60,000 bases of DNA from Cryptomeria japonica (GCF_030272615.1 NC_081407.1:380083179-380143178), one strand, 5' to 3'; shown: positions 24,773-36,535, numbered from the stretch's first letter. Made by a program: numbers and translations. Notes: generated by a model not told the origin, from the sequence alone.

Positions 24773-24791
24773 TGGTGAACCCGATGTGAAC
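24773..24791 (+). promoter_or_regulatory. Primer-binding site of element C
   Basis: TGGTGAACCCGATGTGAAC starts 5 nt after the LTR. It is the same site as in A and E, with one base changed, and differs from the site of D. Confidence 0.7.
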
Positions 24792-26845
24792 ACTAACCAT
24801 CTAACCCTTTAACTATGTTTTTGAGTGCTTTTGAGTTGATTTGTAGGCCAAAAACCCAAAAACAGGGTCGTGCAGGGTTTTCTGGAGACTTCTGCGCCTG
24901 TGTAAGACAACTTGCGCCTGTGTCAAGCAACTTGCACCTATGTTGAAGACAACCTGCATCTGTGTCATGCATTTTGCGCCTGTGTCCTGAGTTCTGCGCC
25001 TGTGTAAAGTCCAGAATAGAGGTAAAAATGCAGTGTTTTACTTGAAAATTGTCTTGTTTTTGCATTCTGTTTTCTATTTTTTTGGTTTTTGGTACTAATT
25101 ATCTGTGCAGAATCTTGGCATATGCATGGCAAAGACAACAAATGAAACTAATAACATGTTTTATGCAGAATCGATAGTCAAAGAATAAAGACCTCAAACT
25201 TCTAACTTGGGTTTTGCAGGTTGCCTTGGAGAAACAACTAAACTTGGTGTTTGTCTTTAATGTTTTAGGCACCTAGTGATTTCTAAATAGGTTGGAATGA
25301 ACATGTTTTTGCTTTTATTGTTGAGTGTGACATTGGAGTAGGAGAGTATGCTCTCATCCTTCTTAGGGTGATCAGAAATTCAGATCTTCGATACCATGCT
25401 CATGTCTTTGATTGTGTGTCACCTTTAGAGGGCCTGCCTTCCCGACCACTTTGCTTTTGCAAGCAAGTGATAATCATGAGAAGGGAACAACCCAAAGTGA
25501 GTACGGCTAGAATACCTTGGCATTCTAACTCACTATAAACAAATACCTAATGGGCAAAAGCTTTGAAGGAAGGGTTACGTGGGAATTGCAGTTACTTGGG
25601 AAGTGATGACCCTTGAACTCTTTCTCATATCAACATCTAAGTAGGGCCTCTTGGTCTAAATCATGCTTGCACGACTACATTTGTTTGGTATCTTAATGGG
25701 ATTAATGTCTCAATCACGCTTGCGTGACATCAAGGAGTAACGCTTAATAGAAATCCTTACTAAACACCTTGTTTTTAGAGGCCAAAAACCCTTCTAGTTG
25801 CTTGAGAAGGACAAGTTCGGATACTTGGAAGAGATACTAAGTTCGCCATGGGGAGATTTCCATGGGGACTGATGCTTGGCTGCCCTGAGAAGTGAGTGCC
25901 GTGGAGGGGAGCCCGTGGGGTCAAGCATCTATGTATTCTCCTTGAATCCCATAATGAGTCTACCTCTCAAGTACCTAATGTCCTTGCCTACCATAAGAAA
26001 TGTGAGAATGAGCATGATTGTCTTGAGTCTAAGTTGAAATATCTTGTATTCTTTGATTGTCAAAAGTTGGATTGTATCTCATTTCAAGAACAAGGCAAAT
26101 TTATCCAACATAAGATTAAACATAACAACTTTTCATCCAACAAAAAGTTCAACAAGGTTCAAAACACATCTTCAAACATGGTTGTCAAACATTGTTCAAA
26201 ATTTTGTCTCAACATGCATGTCACTTACATTTAAAGTTCATCCTAGGTTGCATTTTGCAAAGTTCATTGTCAAGTACCAAGGTTAGGTTTCACCTAAGTC
26301 ATACTCCTTTGCATATCAATAAAGGTCATCCATTTGCATGTGTCCTCTTGCATTAAAGTCATACCGTTGTCATACTTTGCATACCCTAAGTCTCTTCATT
26401 AAGCTTAAGTCATTATCATATCATATTAGGGTCATTTGCATATTAATTGTCCTTTTGCATATAGTCTCCAAAACTAGGTTTTGTCATACTTGAGTAATCC
26501 AAATCTTTGATAAACCCTAAGTCATTGTTAAGAAGTCTAGACCTTGTCAAACCTTTTGTCCTTTTGTCATCAATGTCATTTCATCAAACCTAGCTTAGTA
26601 TCCAAGCATATAGGGGAGACATTGTCATCTTGTCCTTTGTCACTTAGTCCTTTTGTCCTTTGAGGTCTAGACATCATTCCAATTTCCTAAGGGTCCCTCT
26701 CTTAGAATTGCATTCATAAGTTTGTCAAAATCTCCAAAAACAACCAAAAACATAGATTGCATTTTCATCTATTTAAGTTTGCATTTAGTTGCATACCATA
26801 TATTGTCCTTGAAAAATTCCAAAAATATTCCATTTGCATAGTGAC
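24792..26845 (+). other. Element C leader: GCGCCTGTGT repeats and conserved module
   Basis: About 2 kb of non-coding leader. Six or so degenerate copies of TGCGCCTGTGT spaced about 20-25 nt lie at 24887-25010. The 25425-25935 part is the module shared with element D (separate entry). The rest is rich in GTCAT and GTCC words, without a credible ORF. Confidence 0.7.
25425..25935 (+). ncRNA. Conserved structured leader module (copy in element C)
   Basis: This segment aligns by eye over several blocks with the reverse complement of 49300-49835 in element D, although the two ORFs downstream are unrelated. Near its end CCATG (25846-25850) pairs with CATGG (25861-25865), GATGCTTG (25871-25878) with CAAGCATC (25922-25929), and GGCT (25878-25881) with AGCC (25910-25913). 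The D copy keeps these stems, the first by a paired change to CCACG/CGTGG. A role in packaging, dimerisation or translation of the element RNA is inference. Confidence 0.6.
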
Positions 26846-29710
26846 ATGTCTATTGAAACAAGGTTCCAAGCACCAATGATGCAACAAAGTTTGACGTATC
26901 AACCGACAATGCAATCAAATTTTAATCCAAGGCAATCACAATTATATCCAACCTAACAACAAGGCAATGTAGATCAAACTCTTTATGATGAAACAAATCT
27001 CCAAATACAAAAACTAGAGGAGAAGCTAGCTCAAGAAAATGAGATATTGGAACAAAAAGTGAAAAACATTGCGAAGAATAGATCACAAGTGTCCAAAATG
27101 TTTCAAAAATTTCCAGGTCGAAATCCAAATATTGAGCCAATTGATGTAAGATCTCTTCTTGAGCAATCAGACATACCAGCTCTCCTCTCCGAAATAGAGA
27201 TGATGAAACAATTTCAAGAAAAGAGACAACATCAATTTCAACATTATGTGCCTCCACAACAAGAACAAGAAGGTGTTTACTATCAATCAGATTTTCAACC
27301 AGTACAACCAATGGTTCATCCAATTGTTCAACATATACAACCAATACAACCAATGGTCCAATTTCAACAATATGTCCAACCAACTATACAATGTCCACAA
27401 ATGGTTCAACCAATAGTGGAATATCAATGTCAACAACCACAATCACCAAACATTCAAAAACAAAGGTTACAACACACACCAAGCCAAATGTTGAACATGT
27501 CAAACCAATTTGATCAACATCTAGTTCGAAATCAAAACATGACATCAGATCAGAACCAACTCCTTGCCAAACAAGTTCAAATTCCAGATACAACTATGTC
27601 AAAACCTCGAAAGAAAAGTGGATTTATTGCAATGATCTTAAGGAAACTACCAAGTGAGTTCTTTGAAGAAGATCAAGATAATACAATTATGTCTAGCAAT
27701 GCCTCATCCCCCTGCAAACAAATTGACTCTCCAGTGGCATCTATCCTTACACCTCTAGAAGTTTCACAAGAACCTTCTATATTGTCCTCATCAAACAATA
27801 CACCCATGGATGCAATTACCCAAGGGCTATCCATAATTGATTGCCACGATAATCCAATTCATGATGCACATCCTTGTCATGTTTCAGAAATACAAGACCC
27901 AATGCCACCATGCACTTTATTGCCATTACCTATTTTAGAGGACCCCATTCGAAGTCCCTCTTCCTCATGTTCAAGCATTGATTCCTTGCCAGAATCCATC
28001 ACAAATGTTCAAAGTGCATTTCCTTCATGCCAAACCATTGATACCTTGTCAGAATCCCCCATGCATATCCAAAGTCTAACCCCATGTCAAGAGGATAATT
28101 TAGAGCATAAAGAAACGCATGTTAAAATAGATCAAGAGCAAGATCCCGAAACCTTATCATCCCATCCAATTGTTGACCAGGATCTCATCTTCCCAGACAC
28201 TCATGATGATTCCCCTATTCTTGTCCATCCTATCCAAAGTGCTATTGACACTCCATTCCCCAAGCAAGATCAAGATATCCCAGTCCATCCAATCCCAAAC
28301 GATCCCCTTCCATTTCATGAACACAATGTCCTTTAAAATCCCATTGACATTCCACTTTCTAAGAAAGATCAAGATATCTCTTCCATCCTTTATGATGATC
28401 CCATTGAAAGTCAAGAGCAAAGCACCTTTAAAGAGGATTCCAATGATCTTCCTCCTTGTCAAGATCAAATTATTCCTTCAGATCCTCCACAAGATCCACT
28501 TGTTCCTCCATCTCCACATCCTAATCCAGCATATCCACTCCAAGATCGCATTTCTTTTGATGATCCCATTATTTTTCCCATTCCATCTCTTGAAGAGTCT
28601 GTCATTGAACCATGTCCACTACATGATCCTAATCGCCCTCATGATCCTAATCCTCCTCATGATTCTAATGTGTTAGTGCAAGATGTTCATGAACCCTCTA
28701 CATGCACAATGGGTTCTTCCACTTTGGTGCAATCCGATCCGCTTCAAGATCTCATTATTTCTCTCATATCATATCCACCTCATAATGGACTCGCATCTTC
28801 TTCCCAAAGAAAAGAGTATCTTACAAGTCAAGATATTCATAAAGGCAAAGGAGTAGATCTTCATAAGCAAGAATCCCTTCATGTTAAAGAAAATATTAAG
28901 GGTCATGTCTACACAACTCACTCTCAAGACGTTGGTATCCCTCCATCAAAATCAAAACATATACCTTCCCCATCATACCTTCCATCCATCGTAGGTCCTT
29001 ATATCTCTTCATCCTCTATGCAAGGTCAGCAAAGGCACACATCCTTGAGTAAATTTCATCAACCCAAAAGAACTTCATTTCATTCATATCCATCCATGCA
29101 TTCCTTTCCCCCTCCAAGCAATTTGGATGCCAAGTATCAAAGTCATAAGTCTAAAAATCCACATGTATTCAAGGATCAACATGTCCAATATAATCGACAT
29201 GTCAAAACAAAGAACAATATGATCTATAAAGAAAAAGAAATATCCAAAAGGCCACAAAGGCCCACTAAGAAAAATAAAGCAAAGTCAAAATATATATGGG
29301 TTCCTGAATCCCTTGTGCAAGCAATGCACTCCAAGGAACCACAAAAGCATGAAAAATCAAAAACCATGTGGATCCCTAAGCGGCTCCTTGAAGCACAAAA
29401 GCCTAAAGAAACATCCAACTTGGCATCCAAAGTTGCTATTCCTCCATCCAAACCTTCCAAGTCTATTTCTCCACCACCTTCTTCATCCGTTTTGGGCCCT
29501 TATGTCCACAAATCCCTAGCTATTCCTTCATCAAAATCTCAATATCCAAAATACTTCTTTCCTCCATCAGTCCATCACCCCTCAAGGTGTGTGCCAATGT
29601 CAATCTTGCCTTCATTTCCATCCACTGAAGCCCAATTCTTCCAATACCCTACCTATTATACAATGCATATTTTCCATCCTTCCATCCCTTTGATCCAATC
29701 CTTTGCATAA
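26846..29710 (+). pseudogene. Element C single large ORF, disordered Gln/Pro/Asp-rich protein, unknown function
   Basis: One frame of about 955 codons runs from ATG 26846 to TAA 29708-29710, interrupted only by TAA at 26954-26956 and 28334-28336; it is otherwise open, so it was recently functional. A short coiled coil (near residues 45-75) is followed by a Gln/Pro/Val-rich region (27240-27600) with QPMV and IQPM words. A long acidic Pro/Asp/Ser/His-rich stretch with many HDP, QDP and HPIP words follows, then a basic C-terminal part. There, two copies of a K(Y/T)(I/M)W(V/I)P motif occur near 29290 and 29370. No zinc knuckle, retropepsin or polymerase motif is seen, and I do not recognise the family. 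It could be an RNA-binding, gag-like protein, but that is a guess. Confidence 0.7.
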
Positions 29711-29799
29711 ATTATTGCCTTAGTTTCATCTCTTTTTCCATGTCCTTATCCTACCAATGTCTTTGAGCATACTTTTAAAGGTCATGGTCCATTTTTTTT

Positions 29800-29982
29800 T
29801 CAAGGCTACTGTCCAAAAAAAAAAAAAGACGCTGAAAAGTCCAAAGAAAAAAAAAAGTGAAAAAAAAAAGACAAAAGAAAAAAAAAGTAATGAAAAATAA
29901 TTCGTCCACTGGTGAAAACCTGGCAAACAGGCGCTTTGGGCAAGTACCGTGATGAAAACCTGGCAAACAGGCATCATGCGTA
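29800..29982 (+). other. Element C A-rich tract and twin-hairpin block
   Basis: After the ORF comes an A-rich tract (about 29813-29900), then two hairpins, CCTGGCAAACAGG at 29919-29931 and again at 29959-29971, each preceded by TGAAAA. Element D has the same order after its integrase, with different but still complementary stems. Confidence 0.65.
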
Positions 29983-31722
29983 ATTTATGAACTTCTTGTA
30001 CACCACACTTGGGGGCAAGTTTCCTCCTTCATATCCTATTGCCCTTCCATTATCCTATTGAACCCCTGTCATTACCCTTCATATCCTATTGCCCTTCATT
30101 ATCCTATCATACCATGTCATACTCCTTCATGTCCTATTACCCTTCCTTGTCCTATCATCCCTCATGTCCATATCCCCGTTTCCACCTTTGAGCTTGACAA
30201 GGCTGAGGATCTTCATGAGCATCATGCATCTTGTTTGCAGCTTTTAGTCCATCATAGCTTTTGGTATTTATCCATTTGCTTATTATAACCTTTCATCCAT
30301 ATTCCCTAGCTTATTGCAACTTTCTGCCACTATCCCGTATCCTATCCCGACCTTCAATCCATGTCCCTTATCCATTCTTGGTCTTGCTTATCCTATCCAT
30401 ACACTCTTTCTGTCCCTTGATCTTGATCTGACATAAGGACACAAAATTTAAACATGGTTTCAAAAACCTCTTGACATGTCCCTCATGCCATGTCACTGCT
30501 TTACATTGTCATATCTAGTCTCTTGTCCCATCATGCAATAGCCCTTGAAAATTGCATCCATGATAAAAGGCCTTTGTCTTCCCTCTATCCACCAACATTT
30601 CAGAAAGCCTATTTATTCACCTGTCATATTCCTTCACTGGCTAGACATTGGGGGCAAAATCATAAAAACATTTAAAAATGTCCTGAAAAAATCTTCAAAA
30701 AACATTTAAAAATGTCCTGAAAAAAGATCATAAAAATTGAAAAAATGTCCTCAAAAAAGATAAAAAAAAAATTGAAAAATGTCCTGAAAAAAAAAATCAT
30801 AAAAAATCAAAAAACGTCCTGAAAAAAATCCCTAAAAAAAATCAAATAAAGTCCTGAAAAAATGAACAAAAAAATTTGAAAAGCAAAACAAAAACAAAAA
30901 TATCCCCTTTGTGCATTGACAGCTCACTGAGTATACATCCAACGACACGCAATCAAACGATGTGCTTTAATGAAATCATGCATAAACAGATGAACTTTTT
31001 CAATCAAACCAGACATTCAAACTGATCAAAAGTGTCATATCAATCAACCTCAAAATCATTTGTCCTTGTCTCTACTATCATGGGTCTTATACAGGGTGTG
31101 GTATACTCGAAACCAAACTGTGTCCTGTCTTAGACGGGGTACCGCATGTCCTGAAACCAGACAGCATGATCGTCCTATCAACGCTTTCAACTTTTGACAA
31201 TGAAGATCAAGATGTTTGTTTGATTTGTTGGAATTTGTGCATCTTATCTTTTTATTGATTTATCTTCAATCAAGTTCCTATGTTGCTCGATGATGTCACT
31301 GAGTGATTTAGAGTGACTGGGATGGTTCATGGTCCTTTTATTTTGGTTGTGATTGTTGTTTGTCTGCGATGTATCTGTCTTATGCAAAGGGATTGCATTA
31401 TCGCTCTGGCCTTCACTGCCATGTAGCGCCGCATCCATTTTGCCATATCAAATAAAGGTTCTCACCTACTTCTGTGCATTGGTGAAAGCAAGTATTTCTT
31501 CATCTCTACCTGTCCTCTGTCTAATTTCTGCTTACTAACATTTCATCGGTCAGTCTTGGCAGTCCGTTTGATCCTATCATTTTCTATCATTCTTATCAAT
31601 CAATTGGCCTCTTTTCTGCCTGTTTCCGGCCAATTCCTCGAGGGGGCATGCATATGTCATTGTTATTGTCTGGGGCATTTTCATATGTCATTGTCAGCAT
31701 CCGGGGCATTTTCATTATTGTT
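29983..31722 (+). other. Element C 3' non-coding region
   Basis: TC-rich sequence with many TCCTATC and ATGTCC words, a minisatellite (separate entry) and no credible gene. From about 31630 it becomes similar to the 3' end of element D: a CTCGAGGGGGCAT block, then TTCTTTGAAACAA. Confidence 0.6.
30679..30870 (+). repeat. About 34-bp A-rich minisatellite, six copies
   Basis: The core ATGTCCTGAAAAA recurs at 30679, 30713, 30745, 30779, 30814 and 30849 (spacing 32-35 bp), with A-rich filler between. Confidence 0.75.
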
Positions 31723-31768
31723 CTTTGAAACAATGCTTAAAATTGCATTGTCTCAAAGAGGGGCAAAA
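31723..31768 (+). promoter_or_regulatory. Polypurine tract of element C with adjacent hairpin
   Basis: AAAGAGGGGCAAAA abuts the 3' LTR. CTTTGAAACAATGC (31723-31736) pairs with GCATTGTCTCAAAG (31745-31758) at 13 of 14 positions, loop 8 nt, so the start of the purine tract lies in the 3' arm. Element D has the same structure. Confidence 0.75.
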
Positions 31769-33049
31769 TGTAGACACCTAAAAATGGTCAATGCTTGCGG
31801 AATCATACTTTAACATTTGCGCATTGCCTCATTTTAGGTTTTCGCGTAGCATTAACATTTCTCCTATGTCACGCACTTGGTCTTTATCATTTGCGAGCAT
31901 CGAGTCATTCTTCTACATTCTTCATCTGTCTCGCTTTCGAATTTGGTCTTGTCAACAACAAGCTTCAATCATGATTTTTGTCAATCTCTTATCAACTTGT
32001 CAATCTCGTCGTTTTATGATCAATTTGTCATCGATCCTTGTCCTTTTGTCAAATTTGTCATTTTGCGATCATTTCGCTATTGATCATTGTCTATCTCAAT
32101 TATGTCAATTTGGATCAATTTGTCATTGTTCCTCGTCAATTGGCGCATTTATCAATCAAATCATTTAATCAGAATCATGATCGATATCAATTATCTTCAA
32201 TCAAGACTGAATTGTCATTCTCGCATTGCTAATTCATCTTCTTGGGTTTCATGTTTTAATCATTTAACCTTGTGTGTCATTTCTTCCTTTAGGATTAATA
32301 AATTATTTATTTATCCTAAGTCTTCTTGTCACAATTAAATGTTCATTTAATTGGCTAATTATTCCTCTTTTTGTGAATTAATTAATAAATGAAAGATTAT
32401 TAATTAATTTACCTAATTTCTAATTTTCATCAATTTCTTAATTCCTAATTTCAATTTCCTCCTATTTTTCTCCTAAATTCATGGGAATGACATGTCAATT
32501 TGTCATAATTTGTCATAATTGACAATCAATCAATTTTTGACATAGAAATTTGTCATAATTTGTCATAAATTATCAATCAACAAATTTTGCATAGAAAGTG
32601 CATAATTTGTCATAATTTGTCATAATTTGTCATATTGATTTGAAATTTCCATTTGAATTGAATCATGCTAATTTGATCATCTCTCCAAGTTGTCTATAAA
32701 TTGGATGAATTTCTTCAATCAAATCCCCTAATCAGATTATCGAATTTCTAATCAATCACGCTTCAAGTACTTTTGAGCAATTTTCTTACCTACTTGCTTT
32801 CAATCATGTATGTGCACTTGTAGGTGAGATCCACAACCAAACTATTTGAAGAGGAAAGAAGAACAATGGAGCCGCATGAAGGAAGCATTCATATCCACGT
32901 TTGGTTTGCATAGTATTTACTTTTGAATGTTTCATCTTTATGTCTTTATTGAGTGTGTTTAGGATAGATCATTACATTTAAGCTTTTGTGATTGGGCTAG
33001 ATTACTAATTTTATATTGTTTGTGATGATTCCTAATTTCCTATGCTACA
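31769..33049 (+). repeat. Element C 3' LTR
   Basis: Nearly identical to the 5' LTR but 10 bp shorter, which equals one unit of its AATTTGTCAT repeat. The duplication ATACT follows. Confidence 0.95.
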
Positions 33050-33054
33050 ATACT

Positions 33055-33148
33055 ATATCAACAATATCTAGTTTTTAATCACATCACAATTACATCTTTT
33101 ACTCATGCATCTCGTGATTCTAGTTTCTCTCCTTGTTATATAATGTTT

Positions 33149-33184
<36 letters not shown>

Positions 33185-33430
33185 ATACACAACACCATTT
33201 TATTTTGTTGAAACATGTTCAATGATGTAATTGTTCACTATCTAATAGAATATCAACAATATCCAATTTTCAATCACATCATAGTTACATACTTAACTCC
33301 TGCATGTATGTTTTGAGTTCTTTGGCTATATGGTTATTGTCTATATTATCAAGCATATAAGAATAGAGACACAATACCATTTTATTTTGTTCAAATATGT
33401 TCAATGATGGATTTGTACACATTAGTACCT
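33055..33430. repeat. Two-copy tandem duplication of about 190 bp, with (GT)n
   Basis: Unit 1 starts ATATCAACAATATCTAG at 33055, unit 2 AATATCAACAATATCCA at about 33247. Both contain ACCATTTTATTTTGTT followed by ATGTTCAATGATG. Unit 1 holds a (GT)n tract at 33152-33183. This is probably 5' non-coding sequence of the pogo-like element. Confidence 0.65.
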
Positions 33431-33563
33431 ACAAAAATTGATTTGTTTTTCATCATTTATCTTAATGGCATTGAGGGTTTAATTTCAATGATCTATCTCT
33501 GTAAATATATATTTATATAGGCACACACAGTTGCATTTTATCATTGCAGGTTCACTGAACATA

Positions 33564-35228
33564 ATGGCACCAGGTAGAAAGGGAAACATGTGTTAGACGT
33601 CGAACAATTAGAGTCACTTGTAGGGTGCACTTCCCTGATGAAGATAGTTTTGTCCAAACTGAAGACCCAGTGACTCCTATTGTAGATGATCATTCACCTA
33701 ACAATGCAACTGGCATGTAAACTACTATTGTACATGACCAATCTACTGTAGCTTGTAATCCTATTCCAGAAATACCACAAGTACATGTGGCCTCAAAGGT
33801 TCCCAAACCAAAATGGAGCATATCTGACATGAAAGAAGCAATATCATGCATAGAAGACAAGCACATGTCTCTTAGAGTCACATCAATTAAGTATGGTATC
33901 CCCATTGCCTCTTTGAGGGCATGGATGATGGGAACCACAACCACAACTGTGAGGGGTCCACGTGCCATTTTATTAGTAGAGGAGGAGGATGAAGTTGTCC
34001 AATGGTGCGAAGACATGGTTGAAATTGGCCACGGTCTCCAGATCAGTCAACTTCAATCAACCGTTGCCCAAATTACCGAGAATAGGCCTAATCCATTCAA
34101 AAATGGGACGCCAGGAGGTCATGGTGGGAAGGTTTTAGATGAAGGCACCTTGATCTGATGATGAGAACAACAGAAGGACTGGACTCCGATAGGGCTATTA
34201 TGCGTCGACCTTGTATTTTTGTCTCTTTCTACAACAACTTGGAGGTAATGTACAACCTCAATCACTATGGTCGCAATCAAATTTGGAATTGTGATGAGAC
34301 TAGTATGCAAGCTAGGAGGAGTTGTGGAATGAGAGTGATAGCCAAATTGGGCCAGAGGTGTGTACCGCACCTAATTTCCAAGAATAGAGAGTGGATTACT
34401 GTTTTGGCATGTGTTAGTGCATGTGGTTTCAACATTCCTGGATTTTATTTGTTTAAATCTAAGAGGCATATTCAAAACTACATTGCAAACTGCAAGCCAA
34501 GAGCATGCATGGATGAGAAAGGAATTGTTCTTAAATTGGTTGGAACATTTTGCATGTTCAGTCCATGGTGGAGTTTCACCCTCACATAGGGCCCTATTGA
34601 TCTTCGACGGTCATGGAAGCCATGTATCCTTCAAGTCAATTGAAGAAGAAAGGCAGATACGTATAGATTTGGTAACACTTCCCGCTCATACAAGCCACAA
34701 ATTGCAGCCACTTGATGTTTCTGTATTCTCACCTTTCAAGAATTACTCCAAATAGAAGAGGAGTATATGGATGTCAAAGTACCCACAAATTAAAATTGGA
34801 AGGGAAGAGTTGGCAACTCATGCGAGCAAGGCCTTTGCCCAAGCATTGACACCGGCTAATATAATCAGTGGCTTTCAAAGGATAGGGATTTGGTAACTTA
34901 ACCAATCGGCATTACAGAATGATATGAGGCCAAGTGAGGCATTTGAGGTTACAGTTGCTATACAACCAACTATTGGAACAAAACATGGTGCCAAATTAAG
35001 TGATGAAGAACCAAAGTATATGGCAACAGAAGCTTGCTTGCAGTTGGCTGGTTATAATGAGGAAGACATTCAAGATTTTGTAGAATGCCATAGAAGAACA
35101 CAAGAAATGGTTGAGGGTACAAGTTTGACACCACAAACTATCGAACCAGGTCTGCCCCCACAAACCAGCCAACCAAATGAGTGTTTGGAAATTACATTAG
35201 CAGGCATGTCTTTTCCAAGATAAGCTGT
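33564..35228 (+). pseudogene. Pogo-like transposase gene F, 5' part (split by element D)
   Basis: Pogo/Tc1-mariner-type transposases cut and paste DNA with a DDE/DDD nuclease. From about 33787 a psq-type helix-turn-helix is visible (W..DMKEAI...MSLR..S..YGIP..SLRAW), followed by a CENP-B-like segment to about 34120. The DDE part shows catalytic-type Asp in NCDETSM (34293-34295), IFDGHGSH (34606-34608) and PLDVSVF (34714-34716), with a LPAHTSHKLQ motif between the last two. A GFQRIGIW motif near 34880 is usual downstream. Frameshifts near 33590, 34130-34158 and about 34510 and several stops show that it is dead. The frame is cut at the GCTGT target site of element D and resumes at 51371. Confidence 0.82.
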
Positions 35229-36010
35229 TGTATATGGTGAAAATGGATACAACAATAATAACGATATTGAAAGGCTAAATGAATTCAACCACAAAACCCT
35301 AGCCTAACAACAACAAAGATCCACCATAACATATGAAGATTACCTAAGACAATGCAAATCAAATGAAATCACAAAGATTATACCATCACATGTCCAATAG
35401 GGTTTTGATCTCCATTCTTCCTATCTCCATTGATCTTGCTTGATATATTTGCTCTCAGATTTTATATGCAAAAGAGCTCAACAAAGAACGGAATGTGGTT
35501 GCAAGTAGGATCGTAGTGTAGTCAATTGCATAAATTGATTCATTAGACTCAGTCCTTAGGGTTTGATAATGAAGGAAGCATCTCCTTATATAGAAGACAC
35601 TATCTGAAATGGAGGGATAAGATTGAGAGGTGTAAAAGGAGGTCGGCTATGATTAGAGGGTAGGTAAAAGAAATAATAAAATAATGAAAGGGGTAGGTAG
35701 TGTATGAATTAAGAGATGAATGACATGTGTCATGGGTAGAAAAGGTTAATGAATTAATTAAATAAATAAAGATTTATTTAATTAATTGAAGAAGTGGGAT
35801 AATTAAATAAATAAAAATATTTATTTAATTTAGGAAAATGATAATTTAAATAAATAAATGTATTTATTTAAATGAGAAATAAGGCTAGAAGAGGATAAAT
35901 GAATTAATTAAATAAATAAAGATTTATTTAATTAATAGAAGATTTAGGCTTAGATAATTAAATAAATAAAATATTTATTTAATTAGACATGACAATTTTG
36001 GGTGTCTACA
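35229..36010 (-). repeat. Element D 3' LTR (left copy)
   Basis: On the minus strand it starts TGTAGACACCC and ends CCATATACA. The U3 part has five AT-rich palindromes (35753-35786, 35801-35830, 35845-35872, 35903-35936, 35956-35984). A TATA box on the minus strand is at 35584-35593. Confidence 0.95.
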
Positions 36011-36056
36011 TTTTGCCCCTCTTTGAGACAATGCGGCTTGTCGCGTTGTTTCAAAG
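36011..36056 (-). promoter_or_regulatory. Polypurine tract of element D with adjacent hairpin
   Basis: On the minus strand AAAGAGGGGCAAAA directly precedes the LTR. Its 3' arm GCATTGTCTCAAAG (36034-36021) pairs with CTTTGAAACAACGC (36056-36043) at 12 of 14 positions. The 3' arm and purine tract are identical to those of element C. Confidence 0.75.
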
Positions 36057-36255
36057 AAGATAAGATGAACTGATACAGAGTTGCCCCAAGATGGGAATGA
36101 TATGCCCCCTCGAGAGATTGGATGAAAATGTCTGGAAAGATCGTAGACAATCTCTCGATAAGAAAGAAAGGCTAGAATGGACTAACCGGATAAAGTGACA
36201 AAGTCACAGGATAATGAAGACTAACTCGGGAAACGAAGGCGAGGGCTAGGGTAGG

Positions 36256-36266
36256 CTATAAGATAG
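36256..36266 (+). promoter_or_regulatory. Possible TATA box for the antisense PMD gene
   Basis: CTATAAGATAG lies about 95 bp before the PMD start codon, which would put the transcript start near 36290. There is no other support. Confidence 0.35.
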
Positions 36267-36535
36267 ACCACGGGGGAAAATACATCCTCAATGTCATCTA
36301 CACATCCACGAGAGCATATTGCAGAGCGAAAATTGAGCAGGAGCAGTCAGCAGCTATGGCTTTTACTCACAAATTTGACCGTGTTCGCCGATTCTAGAGG
36401 CCAGCAGAGGCAGGAGAGCCGGTAAGTACCACCAAACCTCCTCGTACTTTGATGCATTTAATTTTGTCATTAATGCATGCTAGATAGGTTCATAAATGCG
36501 CTTAGACTAGGGTCCAAAAAGTGTCAAAAAATGCC

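Larger units (their letters stand above)
23477..33049 (+). mobile_element. Element C: non-autonomous LTR retrotransposon with one large novel ORF
   Basis: Flanked by the 5-bp duplication ATACT (23472-23476 and 33050-33054). LTRs are 1291 bp (23477-24767) and 1281 bp (31769-33049) and differ by eye at only about 1%, so insertion was fairly recent. The order is LTR, PBS, ~2-kb leader, one ORF of about 955 codons, ~2-kb 3' region, polypurine tract, LTR. No gag fold, protease, reverse transcriptase or integrase is visible. Leader, 3' hairpin block, polypurine hairpin and LTR tip match element D. Confidence 0.92.
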
